DNA of 8,891 bases from an uncultured Methylobacteriaceae bacterium (GCA_937872715.1 CALMTJ010000414.1:4083-12973), one strand, 5' to 3'. Counted from the stretch's first letter, positions 1-6,159 are shown. Program-made: numbers and translations. Notes: generated from the letters alone by a model not told the origin.

Positions 1-862
1 GGAACACGGCGAGGGTCGCCGCCACCATGGACCAGTCCGGCGTGAACTGAACGAGCGCGACGCCGACGGAGAGGATCAGCCCCGTCATCGACCCGACATA
101 GGGAACGAAGGAGATCAGCCCGGCGAACATGCCGATGAGCACGCCGAAATTCAGCCCCACGATCCAGAGCCCGCCCGCGTAGAAGGTGCCGAGCAGGAGG
201 CAGACGGCCGACTGGCCGCGCACGAAGCCCGCGACGGCATCGTCCGCCTCCCGGGCGAGGCGCCGTACGGTGGCGCGATGGCGCGGCGGCACCCAGCCGT
301 CGAGGGTCTCGATCATCCGGTCCCAGTCGACCAGGAGGTAGAAGGCGACGACGGGCGTCACGACGAGGAGCGACACGATGCCGGCCAGCACCTTCGAGCC
401 CGACCAGACGGACCGCATGAAGGTCGCGACCCAGTTCGCGCCCTGCCCGAGGAGATCGCCCAGCGAGCGCTGCACCTGGGCCAGCGCGTCGTCCCCGCCG
501 ATCCGGCGGATCAGCGGTCCGCCCTGCTCGGCGAGCAGCGCCTGGAGGCGTACCACATAGCCCGGCACCTGCTCGGCGAAGCGGAGCACCTGCTGCACGA
601 CGAGGGGCGCCGCGATCACGAAGACGAGGCCGAGCACCACGACGACGAGCGCGACGATCAGCACGGTGGCGCCGAGCCGGTTCATACCGAGCCTCTCCAG
701 CCGGTCGGCCACGGGATCGAGGAGATAGGCCAGGGCCGCGCCGGCCACGAAGGGCAGGAGCACGTCTCCGAGCACGTAGAGCCCAGCCAGGACGACGACG
801 AGGGCGCCCAGGAAGTAGCCGGCCTGCCTCTCCACCGAACGGTTCCGCCCGCGATCGATCAT
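1..862 (-). CDS. AI-2E/PerM family transporter (C-terminus cut by window edge)
   Basis: Polytopic inner-membrane protein of the AI-2E transporter (PerM, formerly UPF0118) family. Members have been linked to autoinducer-2 export or Na+/H+ antiport, but the substrate cannot be told from sequence. 287 residues are visible, starting MIDRGRNRSVERQ; full members are usually about 350 residues, so roughly the last fifth is missing. Hydrophobic segments lie near residues 16-48 and 64-90. A long soluble loop (about 91-150) follows, then family-typical blocks: FYLLVDWDRM (174-183), GFVRGQSAVCLLLG (212-225) and SFVPYVGS (251-258). The ATG at 862 has no good Shine-Dalgarno. An in-frame GTG at 874-872 overlaps the pgsA-like stop as GTGA and would add MSPP, so translational coupling is plausible and the true start may be 874. 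It lies 8 bases downstream of the phosphatidyltransferase gene on the same strand, probably one operon. In related genomes this pair often precedes hdaA and ppk (recalled), which would lie off the left edge. Confidence 0.9.
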   Translation of the reverse strand, partial: MIDRGRNRSVERQAGYFLGALVVVLAGLYVLGDVLLPFVAGAALAYLLDPVADRLERLGMNRLGATVLIVALVVVVLGLVFVIAAPLVVQQVLRFAEQVPGYVVRLQALLAEQGGPLIRRIGGDDALAQVQRSLGDLLGQGANWVATFMRSVWSGSKVLAGIVSLLVVTPVVAFYLLVDWDRMIETLDGWVPPRHRATVRRLAREADDAVAGFVRGQSAVCLLLGTFYAGGLWIVGLNFGVLIGMFAGLISFVPYVGSMTGLILSVGVALVQFTPDWSMVAATLAVF

Positions 863-870
863 GGGAGGGC

Positions 871-1404
871 TCACGAGGCGGTCATGTGGCGGAGCCAGCG
901 GATCAGGTATCCGGCGGCCGATGCTACGGTGAGGGCCGCGACGATCCCCATCCCCCAATCGATCCAGGGCGTGTGACCGTGGCCGATCGCGAGCAGCCCG
1001 AGCATGGTCGCCGCGAAGGCGATCTGCGCCGCCGTGTTCGCCTTGGAGACGACCAGCGGCCTGATGGGCATGGGCCGGTCCATGAGGCGGGCGACGATGA
1101 GGCCCGCCACGATCATCGCATCCCGCGACACGACCAGCACCGCGAGCCAGCCCGGCAGGATGCCGGTGATCGCGAGCGTCACGTAGATGGAAACGAGGAG
1201 CGCCTTGTCGGCGAGCGGGTCGATATAGGCGCCGAACTCGGTCCGCATGTCGTATCGGCGCGCGATGAACCCGTCCACGGCGTCCGAGATCCCGGCCAGG
1301 AGAAAGATCGCAAAGGCGAGGTTCCAGCGCCCCTGCCCGATCACGACGATGAGCAGCGGGACCGCGAGGAGCCGCAGGATGGTGATGATGTTCGGGATCG
1401 TCAT
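871..1404 (-). CDS. pgsA: CDP-alcohol phosphatidyltransferase, probably CDP-diacylglycerol--glycerol-3-phosphate 3-phosphatidyltransferase
   Basis: Integral membrane enzyme of 177 residues that swaps the CMP of a CDP-lipid for an alcohol; PgsA makes phosphatidylglycerol phosphate, the committed step to phosphatidylglycerol and cardiolipin. The class I CDP-alcohol phosphatidyltransferase signature DxxDGxxARx8GxxxDxxxD is complete: D41, D44, G45, A48, R49, G58, D62 and D66. The acidic residues bind the divalent metal and D66 is the expected catalytic base. The N-terminus MTIPNIITILRLL is typical of PgsA. Several hydrophobic segments follow (about 12-36, 67-92, 122-143 and 146-168). Length matches the family. 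Alphaproteobacteria often carry more than one homologue, so this copy could be a paralogue with another alcohol acceptor; the symbol is provisional. It is transcribed divergently from purM, and its stop nearly abuts the AI-2E family gene. No clear Shine-Dalgarno is visible before the ATG at 1404. Confidence 0.88.
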   Translation of the reverse strand: MTIPNIITILRLLAVPLLIVVIGQGRWNLAFAIFLLAGISDAVDGFIARRYDMRTEFGAYIDPLADKALLVSIYVTLAITGILPGWLAVLVVSRDAMIVAGLIVARLMDRPMPIRPLVVSKANTAAQIAFAATMLGLLAIGHGHTPWIDWGMGIVAALTVASAAGYLIRWLRHMTAS

Positions 1405-1439
1405 GGGACGGTCGCGGCCGCCTTGCCTCGGGTCCGGCG

Positions 1440-1475
1440 CCCGCTTGCGTCGGGTCGGCCCGACCCTTACTGCCC
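1440..1475 (+). promoter_or_regulatory. candidate purM promoter with palindromic operator in the divergent pgsA/purM spacer
   Basis: The 93-base spacer 1405-1497 must hold promoters for both pgsA (-) and purM (+). It contains a perfect inverted repeat GGGTCGG-C-CCGACCC at 1452-1466. A -35-like TTGCGT (1445-1450) and a weak -10-like TACTGC (1468-1473) lie on either side at 17-base spacing, so the palindrome would fill the spacer, a classic repressor position. The palindrome is seen directly. The promoter boxes are poor matches and the regulatory role is inference. Chance palindromes are easier in GC-rich DNA. Confidence 0.3.
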
Positions 1476-1497
1476 CGGCTGGTCCCGTCCAAGAGCC

Positions 1498-2580
1498 ATG
1501 ACCGACGCCCCCCGTCCTCCCGGCCGCAACGGCCTGACCTATGCCGAAGCGGGCGTCGACATCGATGCCGGCAACGCCATGGTGGAGGCCATCAAGCCCC
1601 TCGTCCGCTCGACGCGCCGGCCAGGCGCGGATGCGGAGATCGGCGGGTTCGGCGGCCTATTCGACCTCAAGGCCGCGGGCTTCAAGGACCCGATCCTCGT
1701 CGCGGCGAATGACGGCGTCGGCACGAAGGTGAAGATCGCGATCCAGACCGGCCGCCATGACACGATCGGCATCGACCTCGTGGCGATGTGCGTGAACGAC
1801 CTCGTGGTCCAGGGCGCCGAACCCCTCCTCTTCCTCGACTATTACGCGACCGGCCGCCTCGATCCGGCCGTGGGCGTCGCCATCGTCAGGGGAATCGCGG
1901 AGGGCTGCCGGCAGGCCGGCTGCGCCCTTGTCGGCGGCGAAACGGCCGAGATGCCGGGGCTCTATCACGACGCCGATTACGACCTCGCCGGGTTCGCGGT
2001 CGGGGCGGCCGAGCGCGGCTCGCTCCTGCCGCGCGGGGACGTTCGGCCGGGAGACGTCCTCCTCGGGCTCCCCTCCTCCGGATTGCACGCGAACGGCTTC
2101 TCGCTGGTGCGCCGGATCGTGGAGCTGAGCGGCCTGTCCTTCGACGGCCCGGCGCCCTTCGCGTCCGGCCGGCGCCTCGGGGACGCCCTGCTCGATCCGA
2201 CCCGCATCTACGTGAAGCCGCTGCTCGCCGCCCTGAAGGAGGGCGCGCCGGTCAAGGCGCTCGCCCACATCACGGGCGGTGGCTTCCCGGACAACATCCC
2301 CCGCATCCTGCCGGACGGGACCGGGGCCGAGATCGACCTTCTGGCGGTCACGCCGCCGGCGGTGTTCGGCTGGCTCGCCCGGACGGGCGGCGTGGCGGAA
2401 CGGGAGATGCTGCGGACCTTCAATTGCGGGATCGGCATGGTGGCGGTCGCGGGCGAGGAGGACGCGGACGCGGTCGCGGCCTCCTTCCGGGCCGCGGGCG
2501 AGACGCCGATCCGCCTCGGCCGCGTCACGCCCCATGCCGGCGGGGATCGTGTCACCTTCACGAACCGGCTGGCGTTCTAG
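1498..2580 (+). CDS. purM: Phosphoribosylformylglycinamidine cyclo-ligase (AIR synthetase)
   Basis: Cytoplasmic enzyme, 360 residues, that closes the imidazole ring: FGAM + ATP to 5-aminoimidazole ribonucleotide (AIR), step 5 of de novo purine synthesis. All family blocks are present in order: NGLTYAEAGVDIDAGN (11-26), GGFGGLFDL (49-57), ANDGVGTKVKIA (70-81, the ATP/metal loop), GIDLVAMCVNDLVVQGAEPL (91-110), VGGETAEMPG (145-154), GLPSSGLHANGFSLVRR (190-206) and HITGGGFPDNIPRILP (257-272). Length is close to the usual 345-355. The start at 1498 is chosen because homology begins within about ten residues of it; the open frame continues upstream to 886 but only as antisense of pgsA. The ribosome site is weak (AAGAG at 1491-1495, two bases from ATG). 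purN follows four bases after the stop, so the two are co-transcribed. Confidence 0.97.
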   Translation: MTDAPRPPGRNGLTYAEAGVDIDAGNAMVEAIKPLVRSTRRPGADAEIGGFGGLFDLKAAGFKDPILVAANDGVGTKVKIAIQTGRHDTIGIDLVAMCVNDLVVQGAEPLLFLDYYATGRLDPAVGVAIVRGIAEGCRQAGCALVGGETAEMPGLYHDADYDLAGFAVGAAERGSLLPRGDVRPGDVLLGLPSSGLHANGFSLVRRIVELSGLSFDGPAPFASGRRLGDALLDPTRIYVKPLLAALKEGAPVKALAHITGGGFPDNIPRILPDGTGAEIDLLAVTPPAVFGWLARTGGVAEREMLRTFNCGIGMVAVAGEEDADAVAASFRAAGETPIRLGRVTPHAGGDRVTFTNRLAF

Positions 2581-2584
2581 GGAG

Positions 2585-3232
2585 ATGTCCGGCGGGACGG
2601 CCCGGCCCGCCGATCCCGGCGAAAGGCGCCGCGTCGCGATCCTCATCTCGGGCCGCGGCTCCAACATGGCGGCGCTGATCGAGGCGGCGCGGGATCCCAC
2701 CTACCCGGCGACGATCGCGCTCGTTCTGTCGAACAGGGCGGACGCGGCCGGTCTCGCGACCGCGGAGGCCGCGGGCATCGCGACCGTCATCGTCGACCAT
2801 CGCGCCTATCGCGACCGCTCCGCCTTCGAGGCGGAGATCGGCCGCGCCCTCGACGCCCACGGTGTCGAGATCGTCTGCCTGGCCGGGTTCATGCGCATCT
2901 TCACCGCCGACTTCGCGGAGCGCTGGCGCGGCCGCATGCTCAACGTCCATCCCTCGCTCTTGCCCGCCTTCAAGGGATTGCGGCCCCACGCCCAGGCGCT
3001 CGCGGCCGGGGCCGAGCTGCACGGCTGCACCGTGCATTTCGTGGTGCCGGATCTCGATTCCGGCCCGACGATCGCCCAGGCCGGCGTGCCCGTCCTGCCG
3101 GGCGACGACGAGGCCTCGCTCGGGGCCCGGGTGCTGGAGGCGGAGCACCGCCTTTATCCCGAGGCGCTGGCCGCTGTGGCGGCCGGCCGAGTCCGGCTCG
3201 CGGGCTCGGCCGTCGAGCAGGTGCCGCGGTGA
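2585..3232 (+). CDS. purN: Phosphoribosylglycinamide formyltransferase 1 (GAR transformylase)
   Basis: Cytoplasmic enzyme, 215 residues, that transfers a formyl group from 10-formyltetrahydrofolate to GAR, step 3 of purine synthesis. Visible motifs: phosphate-binding ISGRGSN (21-27), SNRADAAG (49-56), CLAGFMRIF (98-106), and the catalytic triad equivalent to E. coli N106/H108/D144, here N120 and H122 in NVHPSLLPAFKG and D158 in PDLDSG. The ATG at 2585 is the only plausible start: no other start codon precedes the conserved VAILISG strand except inside purM. This gives an extra N-terminal stretch of about 13 residues rich in Gly/Pro/Arg compared with E. coli PurN. The purine-rich AGGGAG (2579-2584), which includes the last two bases of the purM stop, touches the ATG with no spacer, so translation may depend on coupling to purM. 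Confidence 0.96.
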   Translation: MSGGTARPADPGERRRVAILISGRGSNMAALIEAARDPTYPATIALVLSNRADAAGLATAEAAGIATVIVDHRAYRDRSAFEAEIGRALDAHGVEIVCLAGFMRIFTADFAERWRGRMLNVHPSLLPAFKGLRPHAQALAAGAELHGCTVHFVVPDLDSGPTIAQAGVPVLPGDDEASLGARVLEAEHRLYPEALAAVAAGRVRLAGSAVEQVPR

Positions 3233-3317
3233 GCGCGTTCCGCCTGGCTCGCGAGGCGCCGGATGGTGTCCTGGCCGCGCCCTGGGCGTTCTTCTGATCG
3301 AGGTCGAGCCACTCGCC

Positions 3318-3361
3318 TCCTCACGCTGAGGTGACCGGCGCAGCCGGCCCTCGAAGCACGC
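3318..3361 (-). repeat. palindromic intergenic repeat, copy A (REP/BIME-like)
   Basis: A 44-base imperfect palindrome in the gap after purN. Read as given it begins TCCTCACGCTGAGGTG and ends CCTCGAAGCACGC. It aligns without gaps to the reverse complement of copy B (3399-3442), 36 of 44 identical. Internal pairing: GAGG with CCTC (positions 11-14 with 32-35 of the element), then CCGGC-GCA-GCCGG as apical stem-loop. Two of the eight differences between copies preserve pairing (8:40 and 20:28 change together). The core CCTCA..CTGAGG...CCTCGAAG resembles a dispersed repeat I recall from many Rhizobiales genomes. Strand is arbitrary; minus marks opposite orientation to copy B. Confidence 0.8.
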
Positions 3362-3383
3362 CCCCGGACTTCGATCCGGGGGC
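3360..3383. terminator. perfect 9-bp GC hairpin between convergent genes, possible bidirectional terminator
   Basis: GCCCCCGGA (3360-3368) and TCCGGGGGC (3375-3383) are perfectly complementary around the six-base loop CTTCGA. It lies between the two inverted repeat copies and between the 3' ends of purN (+) and the molybdopterin oxidoreductase gene (-). No T-run follows on either strand, so intrinsic termination is not proved; it could instead be an RNA-stabilising hairpin or simply the loop section of a composite repeat. Confidence 0.4.
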
Positions 3384-3398
3384 ACGCGGGGCGGTCGT

Positions 3399-3442
3399 GC
3401 GTCCTTCGAGGCCCTGCTCCGCAGGGCACCTCAGGATGAGGA
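3399..3442 (+). repeat. palindromic intergenic repeat, copy B (REP/BIME-like)
   Basis: Second 44-base copy, inverted relative to copy A, 37 bases away. Reads GCGTCCTTCGAGG ... CACCTCAGGATGAGGA. Its apical stem GCCCTGC-TCC-GCAGGGC (3411-3427) is a perfect 7-bp hairpin, longer than in copy A. The outer stem GAGG/CCTC is continued by TCC/GGA after an internal loop. Together with copy A it forms a head-to-head pair that could fold as two separate hairpins or as one long cruciform. Such elements are usually found in gaps between convergent genes, as here. Confidence 0.82.
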
Positions 3443-3471
3443 TCGCGAAGGGTGCGGGACAGCTCTGCCCT

Positions 3472-5610
3472 TCAGGCCACCGCCGAAACGACGGCCGGCG
3501 GTTCGGCGGTGGCGGGCGCCTCGACCCGCGTCAGCGACACGCGGGTGTCGTGGAAGGCGACGCCGCCGAAGGGCGCCACCGGGTCGGCGCCGACGAGCGT
3601 GTTGATGCCGCGGCCGTCGGGGAAGAAGGCGTTCGGCCAGATCGATTCGGCGATGAGCACGCCGCGCCGCACGCCCTCGTAAAGGCGTGCCCGCAGCAGC
3701 ACCGTTCCCCGCCCGTTGGCGAGCCGGACCCAATCGCCCGTCGCGATCCCGAGAGGCGCGGCGTCGGCCGGATGGACGAAGACCTCCGGCCGCCCGCCCT
3801 CCTTGTCCCGCGACGTCGGGGTCTCGTTGAAGGAGGAGTTCAGGAAGTTGCGGGCCGGGCTGGTCGCGAGCCGGAACGGGTGCTCGGGCGTCGCCTCCTC
3901 CAGCTCGGTCCAGTGGTCGGGGAAGCGCGGCATCGTCCCGTGCGGCCCCATGGGGCCGTCATTGCCGTTCGGCACCCGGGGCCAGTCCGGGGAGAACCGG
4001 AAACGGCCGTCCGGATAGCCGAAGCCGTCGAGGTAATGCGCCGTCTCGAAGGGCGGCTGCACGTCCAGCCAGTTCTCCGCCGCGAGGTCGGCCAGCGTGC
4101 CCCGGCCGGAGGCGGCCAGCATGGCCTCGATGATGGCACGGGGGCTCATGGCGAAGCCCGGATGCTCGGCGCCGAGGCGGCCGGCCAGGGCCGCGATCAC
4201 CTCGTGGTTGGAACGGCACTCGCCCGGCGGCTCGACGAGCTTCAGGCCGAGCTGGATGTGCTGGTGCCCGCCGCTCGTGTAGATGTCGTCGTGTTCGAGG
4301 AACATGGTGGCCGGCAGGATCACGTCCGCCATGCGGGCCGTTTCCGTCATCACCTGCTCATGGACGCAGGAGAACAGGTCCTCGCGCGAAAAGCCCCGCT
4401 TCACGAGCTCCTGCTCGGGCGCGACCGAGACCGGGTTCGTGTTCTGGACCAGCAGCGCCGAAACGGGACCGCGGTCCTTGAGCGCCTCGCGTTCGCCGGT
4501 GAGAACGCGGCCGATCTGCACCTGCTGGAGGGTGCGGACGGACGGATCGACGCGGTCGAGCCCCTCCAGCAGGGTCTTGTTCAGCCGGTAGATGCCCGAG
4601 TTCGAATGAAAGGCGCCGCCGCCTTCGTGCCGCCAGGCGCCGGTCACCGCCGGGATCGAGAGAGCGGCGTGCATGTTCACCGCGCCGTTCCGGTTGCGCG
4701 AGAACCCGTAGCCCAGCCGGAAATAGCTCCGCTTGCGGGTACCCACGAGCCGGGCGAAGTCCTCGATCTCGGCCACCCGGAGGCCGGTGATGGCCGCCGC
4801 CCATTCCGGCGTGCGGGTGGAGAGATGCGCCTCCAGCTCGCCCGGCGCGTCCGTGTAGCGCGAAAGGTAGTCGCGGTCGGCATGGCCGTCGCGGAAGAGG
4901 ACGTGCATGACCGCGCAGGCGAGCGCGCCGTCCGTCCCCGGCCGGACCAGGAGCGCGAGGTCCGCCTGCTTCATCGTCGGGTTGTCGTAGATGTCGATTG
5001 CAACGACCGTTGCGCCCCGTTCCTTCCGGGCACGGAGCGCGTGGGTCATCACGTTCACCTGCGTGTGGACCGGGTTCGTCCCCCAGATCACGACGCAGTC
5101 GGAGAGCGCCATCTCGCGCGGGTCGGCGCCCGCGAGCCGCCCGGTCCCGGCGATGAAGCCCGTCCAGGCCGGCGTCGTGCAGATGGTCGAGTACTGGCCG
5201 GAATAGCCCTTCGCGTGGCGCAGGCGGTTGATGCCGTCCCGCATCACGTAGCCCATCGTGCCGGCGTAGTAATACGGCCAGACGGCCTCCGATCCGTGAC
5301 GCCGTTCGGCATCGCCGAAGGCCTCGGCCGTCCGGTCGAGCGCCTCCTCCCAGGAAATGCGCCGGAACTGGCCGGATCCCTTAGGTCCGGTCCTGAGCAG
5401 GGGATGCGTCAGCCGGTCCGGGTTCTGGATGCGCTCCGCGTAGCGAGCGACCTTGGCGCAGACGACGCCCGCCGTGTAGCTGTTCTCCTTCGCGCCCCGA
5501 ACGCGCCCGATCGAGCGGCCTTCGATCACCTCGACCTCGAGCGCGCAGGTCGAGGGGCAATCGTGCGGGCAGGTCGACCGCCGGGTCTCGATGCGGGGCA
5601 TGAGGTTCAT
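3472..5610 (-). CDS. Molybdopterin-dependent oxidoreductase, DMSO reductase superfamily, [4Fe-4S], cytoplasmic
   Basis: 712-residue catalytic subunit of the Mo/W-bis-MGD oxidoreductase superfamily (COG0243-like). An N-terminal [4Fe-4S] motif has C14-x3-C18-x3-C22-x28-C51, followed by AK: the lysine K53 sits where related enzymes keep a Lys between cluster and pterin. The catalytic molybdopterin domain runs about 65-500. C144 in STICTTPAWTGF aligns by eye with the Mo-ligating Cys region of NapA-type enzymes, suggesting Cys rather than Ser or Sec ligation (inference). A C-terminal dinucleotide-binding (MopB_CT) domain starts near 579 (FRLATSPARNFLNSSF) and runs to about 698. No Tat signal: the cluster motif starts at residue 14 with no hydrophobic segment. 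Substrate is unknown; formate dehydrogenase-, assimilatory nitrate reductase- and BisC-like relatives are all possible. No electron-transfer subunit, chaperone or cofactor gene is adjacent. ATG at 5610 is used; M4 (5601) is an alternative, neither with a strong ribosome site. Confidence 0.92.
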   Translation of the reverse strand: MNLMPRIETRRSTCPHDCPSTCALEVEVIEGRSIGRVRGAKENSYTAGVVCAKVARYAERIQNPDRLTHPLLRTGPKGSGQFRRISWEEALDRTAEAFGDAERRHGSEAVWPYYYAGTMGYVMRDGINRLRHAKGYSGQYSTICTTPAWTGFIAGTGRLAGADPREMALSDCVVIWGTNPVHTQVNVMTHALRARKERGATVVAIDIYDNPTMKQADLALLVRPGTDGALACAVMHVLFRDGHADRDYLSRYTDAPGELEAHLSTRTPEWAAAITGLRVAEIEDFARLVGTRKRSYFRLGYGFSRNRNGAVNMHAALSIPAVTGAWRHEGGGAFHSNSGIYRLNKTLLEGLDRVDPSVRTLQQVQIGRVLTGEREALKDRGPVSALLVQNTNPVSVAPEQELVKRGFSREDLFSCVHEQVMTETARMADVILPATMFLEHDDIYTSGGHQHIQLGLKLVEPPGECRSNHEVIAALAGRLGAEHPGFAMSPRAIIEAMLAASGRGTLADLAAENWLDVQPPFETAHYLDGFGYPDGRFRFSPDWPRVPNGNDGPMGPHGTMPRFPDHWTELEEATPEHPFRLATSPARNFLNSSFNETPTSRDKEGGRPEVFVHPADAAPLGIATGDWVRLANGRGTVLLRARLYEGVRRGVLIAESIWPNAFFPDGRGINTLVGADPVAPFGGVAFHDTRVSLTRVEAPATAEPPAVVSAVA

Positions 5611-5721
5611 GGAAGTACCGTCAGGCTATCGTATCGCGCGGCCGCGGCACCGTCGCCCGCACGACTTCCAGGGCCTGCCCGCAAGAATTATGTGTAACGC
5701 GAAGAGCGGACATACACCAAC

Positions 5722-5751
5722 ATGCGAACGAACGTCGTGATCGATCCTTGA
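5722..5751 (+). pseudogene. vapB: vapB antitoxin remnant (first 7-8 codons plus stop)
   Basis: A nine-codon frame encodes MRTNVVIDP and then TGA. MRT(N/T)(V/I)VID is the hallmark N-terminus of VapB-family antitoxins of the PF09957 type, which normally continue for 60-70 residues and then overlap the vapC start. Here the stop (5749-5751) overlaps the TTG start of the vapC remnant (5748-5750) as TTGA, exactly where the end of a full vapB would sit. The simplest reading is an internal deletion of most of vapB that kept its first codons and its end. There is an in-frame stop upstream (TAA, 5695-5697), so no longer version exists here. The identification rests on an eight-residue match plus position. 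Confidence 0.6.
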
Positions 5752-6159
5752 TCGTCGTCGACAGCTCGGTCTGGATCGACCATCTGCGCGGCAGGGACGG
5801 AGCGGCCGTCCGACATTTGCCACCGGATCGAGAGGCCGTCGACGACGATTCTCGTCGGCGATCTCGTTGTCCTGGGGGTGTTGCGAGGCGCTCGCGACGA
5901 GCGCCACGCGAACGAGATGAGGAGGGAGATCGGCAGCGTTCGCGTTGAACGTATGCTCGACGAGAAGATCGCCGTCGCCGCCGCGGGCTACTACCGTAGG
6001 CTACGAAGCGAAGGCCTGACGGTCGGCAAGACGGCCGATCTCATCATCGCGGCCTTCTGCATGGAGCACAGATATGCGCTCCTTCACCGCGACGGGGATT
6101 TCGAACCCTTGCGGAGGCTGGGACTGGTCCGCGCCACGCCTGAGCAGCCCGACGGGTGA
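5748..6159 (+). pseudogene. vapC: vapC PIN-domain toxin, frameshifted and active-site mutated
   Basis: VapC toxins are PIN-domain Mg2+-dependent RNases, usually about 130 residues. The first frame (TTG start) gives MIVVDSSVWIDHLRGRDGAAVRHL with the first catalytic Asp (D5), then runs into unrelated Arg-rich sequence ending at 5948. The rest of the domain continues in the +1 frame: from CAC at 5821 it reads HRIERPST, then ILVGDLVVL-G-VLRGARDE, later KTADLIIAAFC and LLHRDGDFEPL, to TGA at 6159. Removing one base near 5820 restores a continuous 136-residue VapC. The conserved Glu of the VLEVLRG-type motif is Gly here (GGG at 5875-5877, one transition from GAG), while the two later Asp regions remain. 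With the antitoxin also deleted, the locus is a decayed toxin-antitoxin system. The second half alone, from GTG 5878, lacks D5 and is unlikely to be functional. It converges on ndk with two bases between. Confidence 0.88.

Noticed and set aside
278..976. Plus-strand 232-codon frame opposite the AI-2E family transporter
   Set aside because: Highly charged His/Asp/Arg composition typical of antisense frames; the opposite strand encodes a well-formed membrane protein.
886..1497. Upstream extension of the purM frame, antisense to pgsA
   Set aside because: PurM homology starts within about ten residues of the ATG at 1498; the extension is low-complexity charged sequence opposite a real gene.
1657..2700. 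A 347-codon minus-strand frame opposite purM
   Set aside because: Arg/Ala/Gly-rich antisense shadow with no recognisable motif; purM on the other strand is unambiguous.
3331..5697. A 788-codon open frame on the plus strand opposite the molybdopterin oxidoreductase
   Set aside because: It is the GC-rich antisense shadow of a gene with clear motifs; its product is Arg/Gly/His-rich without any domain, and it also runs through the repeat block.
5691..5714. Imperfect inverted repeat before the vapB scar (CGC-GAAGA-GCG core) as a VapBC operator
   Set aside because: Only three solid core pairs plus a broken outer arm; not convincing as a regulatory palindrome.
5878..6159. A separate small gene starting at GTG 5878
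   Set aside because: It is the C-terminal two thirds of VapC in the shifted frame; it lacks the first catalytic Asp and joins perfectly to the upstream fragment when one base is removed.
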